Origin: Anaerolineales bacterium
GTDB taxonomy: Bacteria; Chloroflexota; Anaerolineae; Anaerolineales; Villigracilaceae
Length of the DNA: 12,005 bases
Assembly: GCA_025966435.1 (NCBI GenBank)
Contig: JAICRQ010000054.1
Location: forward strand, 1-12,005
Direction: 5' to 3'
This document shows, piece after piece, positions 7,263 through 12,005 of the stretch. The notes beneath the pieces were generated by a model. That model did no database searches. It was not told the DNA's origin and saw only the letters and a program-made list of their open reading frames with translations. The number at the start of each line of letters is the position of its first letter. The first letter of the stretch is position 1. The translations under genes and the position numbers were made by a program.

Positions 7263-7310
7263 CCCGAAAACAGGGTGCGGGCGCTACTGCGCCCGCACCC
7301 TGTTTTCGGG
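7263..7310. repeat. Perfect 22-bp stem-loop between divergent promoters
   Basis: Arms 7263-7284 and 7289-7310 are perfectly complementary around the loop TACT, giving a very stable GC-rich hairpin. Near the base of the stem the arms carry AAAA and TTTT, so either strand resembles a terminator core followed by TTTT. It lies upstream of both predicted promoters and so outside both expected transcripts, which is an unusual place for a terminator. It could insulate against antisense transcription, extrude as a cruciform, or be a mobile-repeat relic. Confidence 0.85.
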
Positions 7311-7347
7311 CTAATCTTGTTTCGTGTCTGCTGAATGTTTCCACGGT

Positions 7348-7353
7348 TATAAT
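7348..7353 (+). promoter_or_regulatory. TATAAT -10 box close to the start codon
   Basis: A perfect TATAAT ends 8 bases before the ATG at 7362. With usual spacing, transcription would begin at or next to the start codon, giving a leaderless or near-leaderless message. No good -35 hexamer is seen 16-18 bases upstream, and no strong ribosome site precedes the ATG. Confidence 0.5.
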
Positions 7354-7361
7354 TTGAGCGG

Positions 7362-8846
7362 ATGAAAACACAGATCATCACCCTCGAATCACACGATGAC
7401 CTGATCTCCGTGCGGGACCGGATGTCGTGGGCGAAGACGCCGCGCATTTTGCTGGTCTGGCCCAAATATGAGAAGGTCACGTTGCGACAGGTGGATTTGA
7501 AAGTGCTACAGAGACATGCTCTCACACTTGGCGCGCAGCTGGGTTTGGTAACGCGAGCGCGACGCGTGCGTCAGGAAGCGGAGGTTCTGAAAATCCCGGT
7601 CTTTGAGTCCACGGGGCAGGCACAGCGCCTTGCATGGCCGAAGCCGCGGCGGAGACGATGGGTGCAGCGTCCCCCTCGTAAGGATTTGCGCGAGCAGCGG
7701 GAGCAGGTATTGGTCAGGGAAGAGGTATGGCGAGCTCACCCTGCTGTGCGCGTGGGAGGTTTTATCCTTGGTGTGGCTGCGGTGCTTGTACTTGTGGCGT
7801 TGTTTATCCCGCGTGCAGAGGTGGTGCTCCAGCCTCAGTCCAAAACCCAGAGTGTTGTTTTGCCGGTCATCGCCGGTCGCTCTATCGAATCTGTGTTTAT
7901 CACAGGCACGATTCCTGCGCACGAAAAGCGTGTGATTGTGGAAGGGACACAGACGGTAATTGTGACAGGACGAGGTGTGACACCCCAGTCGCAGGCGAGG
8001 GGACTCGTGACGTTTCGGAATCTCACGCAGCAGGCAGTCACGATTCCCAGAGGAACCGTTGTGCGAACCGAGGATAACATCCGCTTCGAAACGACGCGCG
8101 CGCGGGAGGTTCCTGCAGGGGTGGATGAGACACTGAAACTTCCCGTCGTAGCTGTGGAAAGCGGTCGTTCCGGGAACGTGGATGCGGAAACCATTGTTGT
8201 CGTGGAAGGCAGGCTCGGGCTCTCGCTCTCAGTCTTGAATGCTGAGCCGCTGACCGGTGGAAGAGAAACGCCCTCCGTGCAGGCAAGCGATGCCGATCGG
8301 GAACGCGCGAAAGAATCGTTGATGGAAAAATTGGAAGAGGAGGCACGTGCCCAACTTGAAAGCGAACTCCAAACTGGTGACGTTCTTTTCCAGGACACGT
8401 TTGAGGTATCTCAAATCCTTTCCGAAGTATACGATCCACCTGCGGGTGCGGCGAGCACCAAACTGACGTTGAACATGCAGGCGGAGTTTTCGACTCTCTA
8501 TGCGGACGCATCCGACCTGACTGAGCTGGCTGCCTTAGCGTTGAATGCTTCGCTGCCCTCAGGTTTTGCCGCGGACTCGGATGCGTTATCCATCGAGCCA
8601 GTGACGCAACCCATCCTCAACGATGACGGCTTTACCCGCTGGACAGTGCGCGCGGAGCGGCGTATTGTGCAACAGATTCATTACTCTCAAATTACGCAGC
8701 TAATCCAAGGAATTAGTGCCCGCCGCGCCCAGAGTTTGTTGGAAAACAACCTGACGCTCGAAGATGCACCTGAGATTCGTCTTTCTCCGACGTGGTGGCC
8801 GTGGGTGCCTATTGCCCCGTTCCGTATTTCGGTGGTGACCGAGTGA
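7362..8846 (+). CDS. Membrane-anchored baseplate-J-like protein
   Basis: A 494-residue protein with one membrane segment. Residues 1-80 form a small cytoplasmic alpha/beta domain (ILLVWPKYEKV, then LGAQLGLVTRA). A basic Arg/Pro-rich stretch follows at about 87-110, then one hydrophobic helix (132-149). The rest is extracytoplasmic: a beta-rich region with the baseplate-J-like core (GLVTFRNLTQQAVTIPRGTVV ... GRSGNVDAETI), a charged helix at 309-337, and a final alpha/beta part. The resemblance is to the Baseplate_J domain known from phage tails and related machines, but no tail, sheath or ATPase gene is near, so a phage role is not supported. Its function is unknown; a cell-envelope role would fit its place before ruvX and mltG. 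The family call is from recall and is moderately sure. Confidence 0.7.
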   Translation: MKTQIITLESHDDLISVRDRMSWAKTPRILLVWPKYEKVTLRQVDLKVLQRHALTLGAQLGLVTRARRVRQEAEVLKIPVFESTGQAQRLAWPKPRRRRWVQRPPRKDLREQREQVLVREEVWRAHPAVRVGGFILGVAAVLVLVALFIPRAEVVLQPQSKTQSVVLPVIAGRSIESVFITGTIPAHEKRVIVEGTQTVIVTGRGVTPQSQARGLVTFRNLTQQAVTIPRGTVVRTEDNIRFETTRAREVPAGVDETLKLPVVAVESGRSGNVDAETIVVVEGRLGLSLSVLNAEPLTGGRETPSVQASDADRERAKESLMEKLEEEARAQLESELQTGDVLFQDTFEVSQILSEVYDPPAGAASTKLTLNMQAEFSTLYADASDLTELAALALNASLPSGFAADSDALSIEPVTQPILNDDGFTRWTVRAERRIVQQIHYSQITQLIQGISARRAQSLLENNLTLEDAPEIRLSPTWWPWVPIAPFRISVVTE

Positions 8847-8850
8847 AGGA

Positions 8851-8922
8851 GTAGACAAGTACATACGTATACAAGTAGATGCGTTTCGATCTATGTACTT
8901 GTTTACCTGTTTACTTATATAC
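8851..8922. repeat. Octamer-periodic palindromic array upstream of ruvX
   Basis: Nine 8-base units fill the gap. The first five begin GT, four of them GTA (for example GTAGACAA, GTATACAA); the last four end in TAC (for example TTGTTTAC, CTGTTTAC), the reverse complement of the same idea. As a result 8851-8865 pairs with 8892-8906 over 15 bases with a single G-T wobble. The array is AT-rich and stops 2 bases before the ruvX start codon, where no ribosome site is visible. Confidence 0.7.
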
Positions 8923-8924
8923 CT

Positions 8925-9347
8925 ATGAGAATCTTAGCTGTTGACCACGGTGAAAAGCATATCGGGCTTGCCATCAGCGACCCGACCGCCACGATTGCCA
9001 GTCCGTTGAAAGTGATTCAACATGTCTCGCGCTTAATGGACGCGGCGCAGGTCGCCAATCTGGCGTCCGAAAATGATGCCGGGCTTATCGTCGTAGGCCA
9101 GTCGTTTGATGAAGAAGGCAAGCCAAACCTTGCAGGCAGGCGCGCGGCGAAGTTTGCCGAAGCGTTGAAACAGCAGACGCAAATTCCTGTCGTCCTGTGG
9201 GACGAGTCGTTCAGCACACAGGATGCGCGCGCGGTGCGAATCGAAATGGGCGTCTCGCGCAAGAAGCGCGCCGGTCACATGGACGAGCTCGCGGCAGTGA
9301 TGATTCTGAGATCTTATCTTGATGCAAATACACCAATGGTGGAATAA
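8925..9347 (+). CDS. ruvX: Putative Holliday junction resolvase RuvX (YqgF)
   Basis: A 140-residue RNase H-fold nuclease homologue, usual length for the family, expected in the cytoplasm. Relatives act in pre-16S rRNA maturation and possibly on branched DNA. The three acidic sites are present: D7 in AVDHGEKHIGLAISD, E94 in DESFSTQDA and D120 in HMDELAA. The N terminus fits the family exactly, so ATG at 8925 is firm although no Shine-Dalgarno sequence precedes it. It lies 78 bases after the baseplate-J-like gene and 35 bases before mltG, a pairing conserved in many bacteria. Confidence 0.93.
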   Translation: MRILAVDHGEKHIGLAISDPTATIASPLKVIQHVSRLMDAAQVANLASENDAGLIVVGQSFDEEGKPNLAGRRAAKFAEALKQQTQIPVVLWDESFSTQDARAVRIEMGVSRKKRAGHMDELAAVMILRSYLDANTPMVE

Positions 9348-9358
9348 AACCACCGTTG
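9334..9358 (+). repeat. Small hairpin across the ruvX stop codon
   Basis: CAATGGTGG (9334-9342) can pair with CCACCGTTG (9350-9358) with one wobble, and the loop AATAAAA contains the ruvX stop TAA. No T-run follows, so it is not a terminator. It may tune expression of mltG or be chance. Confidence 0.4.
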
Positions 9359-9382
9359 CAAAACGTCACCTGGTGAACATTC

Positions 9383-10543
9383 ATGGCTACGCAGCCAACA
9401 AAACCAATTCCCCGCCGTAAGTCCAAACTCAGAATTGTGCGGAAGCTCATCGCTCTTTTCTTTTTATTCAGCATCTTCACTTGTCTGCTTGCAGCTGTGT
9501 TTTACGTTCCCTTGCGCGCCGCGCGGCTGTATGGGCCTCCCGCGCCGTCTCTTTCCCTTCCGGCACGCGTGCAATATTCTGCACTTTTGCTCTGGTATAA
9601 CGGTCTGTTGACTCAGCCTCTCGATATGAACGGCACCTTGCAAACCTTCACGATCGAGATCGGTGAGTCGGTCGACTCCGTTGCCAACCACTTGCAGGTG
9701 GTGGGGTTGATTCGGGATTCGGATGCGTTCCGTACGTACCTGATCTATTCCGGGCTGGATATGTCCATCCAGGCAGGAGAATACGAACTGAGCACCGCCA
9801 TGTCTGCTATGGATATTGCCCACGAATTACAGGATGCCACGCCAGAAGAGGTGACCTTTGTCGTTCTGCCTGGCTGGAGGATAGAGGAGATCGCAGAGTC
9901 ACTGGCGACTTCCGGGCTGCCGATCACACACGACGAATTCATCGCGGGGACAAAAACACCTCCGCAGGGGTTTGATTTCCTGTCGGGTGCCAGCACCGTG
10001 GAGGGATTTCTGCATCCCGATTCGTACATCTTCTCCCGCGACGTTTCAGCTGCCGAGGAAATGATCGCCGAGATGGTGCGTAACTTTGCATCGCATCTTA
10101 CCCCCGAGATCCGAAGTGGTTTCGAACGGCAGGGACTGAATGTTTACCAAGCAGTGACCCTTGCTTCCATGGTCGAGCGCGAAGCGGTGCAGGACGACGA
10201 ACAGGCGTTGATTGCGTCGGTCTATTTGAACCGGTTCAAGATAGGGATGAAGCTGGACGCGGACCCGACTGTCCAGTATGCGATCGGCTATAACTTCTTA
10301 CAACAAACCTGGTGGACGAATCCTCTAAGTCTGCTCGACCTGCAGGTGAACTCAGTCTATAACACGTATATTTACGAGGGATTGCCGCCAACACCGATTG
10401 CGAATCCCAGTCTGGGAGCCTTGCGCGCTGTTGCATTCCCGGCTGAGACTCCTTACATCTTCTTCCGTGCGAAATGTGATGGCTCCGGTTTCCACGAATT
10501 TTCAGAGACGTTCGATGAGCATCTCCAAAATGCATGCCAGTGA
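9383..10543 (+). CDS. mltG: Endolytic murein transglycosylase MltG (YceG-like)
   Basis: A 386-residue inner-membrane enzyme that cuts nascent glycan strands of peptidoglycan and is thought to set chain ends during wall synthesis. A basic N terminus is followed by one membrane segment (about 21-43), a LysM-like region (FTIEIGESVDSVANHLQ) and the YceG catalytic domain. The catalytic glutamate is E265 in ASMVEREA, followed by SVYLNRFKIGMKLDADPTVQYAIG and the C-terminal signature PTPIANPSLGALRAVAFP. GGTGA at 9372-9376 is the likely ribosome site. Its presence implies a peptidoglycan wall. Confidence 0.95.
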   Translation: MATQPTKPIPRRKSKLRIVRKLIALFFLFSIFTCLLAAVFYVPLRAARLYGPPAPSLSLPARVQYSALLLWYNGLLTQPLDMNGTLQTFTIEIGESVDSVANHLQVVGLIRDSDAFRTYLIYSGLDMSIQAGEYELSTAMSAMDIAHELQDATPEEVTFVVLPGWRIEEIAESLATSGLPITHDEFIAGTKTPPQGFDFLSGASTVEGFLHPDSYIFSRDVSAAEEMIAEMVRNFASHLTPEIRSGFERQGLNVYQAVTLASMVEREAVQDDEQALIASVYLNRFKIGMKLDADPTVQYAIGYNFLQQTWWTNPLSLLDLQVNSVYNTYIYEGLPPTPIANPSLGALRAVAFPAETPYIFFRAKCDGSGFHEFSETFDEHLQNACQ

Positions 10544-10583
10544 GCGGAGTCTAACTCATCAAGTGTTGAAAGGATTTCTACAA

Positions 10584-11342
10584 GTGTCTTATCCCATCCT
10601 CGAATTTGATCCTGCGCCCGAAGCCTTTATCGAGCCGTCAAAGGTTATTCGGGCTCGTGATTTGCCCGAACATTGTGTGATCACGTTTTTCAAAGAAGTA
10701 ATCGACAAAGTTATTGAAGAGCACAGCGCTAAGGTAGCGATGGAAAACAAATGGGAGGACGGTCCGCACTGCATTTATGAGATTTCTTATCATGATCGGC
10801 GGTTGGCTTTCTTTCATCCAGGTGTAGGCGCGCCGATCTCGGCGGGACTACTCGAAGAAGCGATTGCGTTTGGCTGCCGAAAATTCATTGCTTGTGGAGG
10901 CTGCGGTGTTCTCGATAAGGATATTGCAGTCGGTCATCTGATTGTGGTATCGAGTGCAGTGAGGGATGAAGGAGTTTCCTACCATTACCTTCCACCGGCT
11001 CGCGAAGTGACGGCAAATGCAGAGGCTGTGCGTGCTCTTGTGAAAACTCTTGACGCTCGAGGAGTTCCATACCGGGTTGGCAAGACTTGGACGACCGATG
11101 CGCCGTATCGCGAAACGCCCGGAAAGATAGGAAAGAGGAAAGAAGAGGGTTGTCTGGTTGTCGAGATGGAAAGTGCTGCTCTGATCGCCGTTGCACAGTT
11201 CCGCAATGTTATCTTTGGGCAAGCGCTATATGGCGGCGATGATTTGAGTGGCATGGAATGGGATAGCCGCCAATGGACTTCCAAAAGAGATATCCGAGAA
11301 AGTCTCTTCTGGCTTTGTGCGGATGCCTGCCTTACCTTATAA
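10584..11342 (+). CDS. Nucleoside phosphorylase (PNP/UDP family)
   Basis: A 252-residue cytoplasmic enzyme predicted to split nucleosides with phosphate into base and sugar-1-phosphate for salvage. Visible signatures are the glycine-rich HPGVGAPISAG, the strand motif KFIACGGCGVL, the ribose-binding E194-M195-E196 (VVEMESAAL) and D219-D220 (GGDDLSG) near the C terminus. Base preference is unclear: it resembles uridine phosphorylases and related PNP-like proteins. GTG at 10584 is preferred: AAAGGA lies 9 bases before it and the protein then begins SYPILEFDP. Upstream in-frame starts, including ATG at 10530, run back into mltG. It lies 40 bases after mltG and is probably last in the operon. Confidence 0.88.
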   Translation: MSYPILEFDPAPEAFIEPSKVIRARDLPEHCVITFFKEVIDKVIEEHSAKVAMENKWEDGPHCIYEISYHDRRLAFFHPGVGAPISAGLLEEAIAFGCRKFIACGGCGVLDKDIAVGHLIVVSSAVRDEGVSYHYLPPAREVTANAEAVRALVKTLDARGVPYRVGKTWTTDAPYRETPGKIGKRKEEGCLVVEMESAALIAVAQFRNVIFGQALYGGDDLSGMEWDSRQWTSKRDIRESLFWLCADACLTL

Positions 11343-11364
11343 AAATTTCAGCTGGTTCTGAACC

Positions 11365-11411
11365 ACGAAACAATAATGTGGAGTGATCACCACCCCGCAT
11401 TATTGTTTCGT
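11365..11411. terminator. Stem-loop between converging genes, probably a shared terminator
   Basis: Perfect 14-bp arms (11365-11378 and 11398-11411) enclose a loop that contains GTGG/CCAC. It starts 22 bases after the phosphorylase stop and ends 3 bases from the MerR-like stop, where a bidirectional terminator would be expected. The stem is AT-rich and no adjoining T-run follows in either direction, so efficiency is uncertain. A small hairpin, TGGTT-CTG-AACCA, sits at 11353-11365. Confidence 0.5.
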
Positions 11412-11413
11412 AT

Positions 11414-12005
11414 CTACACTTTCTCCACCGGGAACTGGACTTCAGCAGTCAAGTCCCCCTTTTCCGCGGAGCCGTAGAACAATTCACGCGGCGGTCCGGC
11501 GATCTGGTAGCCGTTGTCTTCGATCCACTGCGTGAGGGCGTTGTAGGCGGGCAGTAAGCCTCCCGCCTTTTTGTAGAAGCCGTCCGTTGCCACCGTAGAT
11601 GCCATGAGCGGAACGGGTTCAAATTGTTTGATCTGGATGGGTGCAACGGGTGAAACACGAGTGGCAGCATTTGCATCCGAAATGATGAAGGAGCACTCCG
11701 TGTCGATGTTTTCTCGGACGAAGCCTTCATTGTAATAAATGGACATGGATGGTCCCAGGGATAGATTGTTGGCTCGTACCCAGCGTTCGATGGCATCGAA
11801 TATCTCACTGTAGCGCTGCGGCATTTGCTCCAGGGACGGCACCGTTTCACGAATCGCAACCACCGTCAGTGCATCAACAGGTTTCAGGGTCACTTCATAA
11901 TCAGGCATTTTATCCTCCAAATCGAGAGTATTGAGGCGAGCGAGTATACGTTCCCGGCGCAGTTGGGCTGTCTGGGCTTCCTGTTCGGCTCGCACCAACT
12001 GTGCC
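11414..12005 (-). CDS. MerR-family regulator, C-terminal part with GyrI-like ligand-binding domain (partial)
   Basis: The frame is open to the right edge, so the 5' end is missing. The first visible residues (AQLVRAEQEAQTAQLRRERI) look like the dimerisation coiled coil of MerR regulators. They are followed from about 11908 by a 164-residue GyrI-like effector domain (MPDYEVTLKPVDALTVVAIRE ... PPRELFYGSAEKGDLTAEVQ). Such regulators sense small, often hydrophobic compounds and switch nearby efflux or stress genes. The DNA-binding helix-turn-helix should lie beyond the edge; without it the MerR label is an inference from the coiled coil plus domain order. A strong ribosome site inside the gene leaves open a stand-alone effector protein. 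Confidence 0.75.
   Translation of the reverse strand, partial: AQLVRAEQEAQTAQLRRERILARLNTLDLEDKMPDYEVTLKPVDALTVVAIRETVPSLEQMPQRYSEIFDAIERWVRANNLSLGPSMSIYYNEGFVRENIDTECSFIISDANAATRVSPVAPIQIKQFEPVPLMASTVATDGFYKKAGGLLPAYNALTQWIEDNGYQIAGPPRELFYGSAEKGDLTAEVQFPVEKV
11908..11918 (-). promoter_or_regulatory. Internal Shine-Dalgarno-like site and ATG
   Basis: On the reverse strand GGAGGA (11918-11913) is followed by TAAA and an in-frame ATG at 11908, exactly where the GyrI-like domain begins. This could start a short second product without the DNA-binding part. It could also be codon coincidence in LEDKM. Confidence 0.4.

Noticed and set aside
7835..8398. 187-codon reverse open frame opposite the baseplate-J-like gene
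   Set aside because: Serine/threonine-rich shadow translation with no start context and no domain.
7362..8846. Prophage or type VI secretion cluster because of the baseplate-J-like domain
   Set aside because: The neighbours are housekeeping genes and no tail, sheath, integrase or ATPase gene is present.
8899..8921. TTGTTT and TATATA as a promoter for ruvX
   Set aside because: Spacing is only 11 bases and the -10 would end 3 bases before the ATG, which does not fit initiation geometry.
8851..8922. CRISPR-like or tRNA-like reading of the array before ruvX
   Set aside because: Units are 8 bases, degenerate and without spacers; no cloverleaf can be drawn.
10398..10583. Longer N terminus for the nucleoside phosphorylase overlapping mltG
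   Set aside because: The extra residues are out-of-frame mltG sequence; GTG at 10584 has AAAGGA at good distance and begins like family members.

Overview
The window reads as ordinary bacterial chromosome of moderate GC content. I think it comes from Chloroflexota, probably Anaerolineae. The basis is the type of baseplate-J-like membrane protein next to ruvX and mltG, the style of the peptide-transporter and lipoprotein genes, and the many short palindromes between genes. This placement rests on family recall and was not tested by any search. There are nine protein genes, no RNA genes, no CRISPR array and no recognisable transposase. No gap between genes exceeds 300 bases.

Left part (82-7100): a forward gene for a secreted VWA-domain lipoprotein of the YfbK type converges on a four-gene reverse-strand cluster. 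In transcription order the cluster holds a YtcJ-type metal-dependent amidohydrolase, two OppB/OppC-like permeases whose genes overlap by 8 bases, and an OppA/DppA-like binding lipoprotein. This looks like an import-and-hydrolyse unit: the lipoprotein captures a peptide-like or amide compound, the permeases carry it in, and the amidohydrolase cleaves it in the cytoplasm. The two ATPases such a transporter needs are not here and must be encoded elsewhere.

Centre (7101-7361): a 261-base divergent control region. It has a good reverse-strand promoter (TTGACC, 17 bases, TATATT) with an inverted repeat over its -35 half, a leader containing two hairpins in inverted orientation, a perfect 22-bp stem-loop midway, and a forward TATAAT only 8 bases before the next start codon.

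Right part (7362-11342): a forward run of a membrane-anchored baseplate-J-like protein, the Holliday-junction resolvase homologue ruvX, the endolytic transglycosylase mltG and a nucleoside phosphorylase. Spacings of 78, 35 and 40 bases suggest one operon. ruvX-mltG is a conserved housekeeping pair. A reverse-strand MerR-type regulator with a GyrI-like ligand-binding domain converges on this run and is cut by the right edge.

The most unusual feature is non-coding. Nearly every gene junction holds a palindrome, several with GTAG at the foot, and one junction (8851-8922) is an octamer-periodic array that folds back on itself. I see no clearly new multi-gene system. The best leads are these palindromes, the ATPase-less import cluster and the solitary baseplate-J-like protein.
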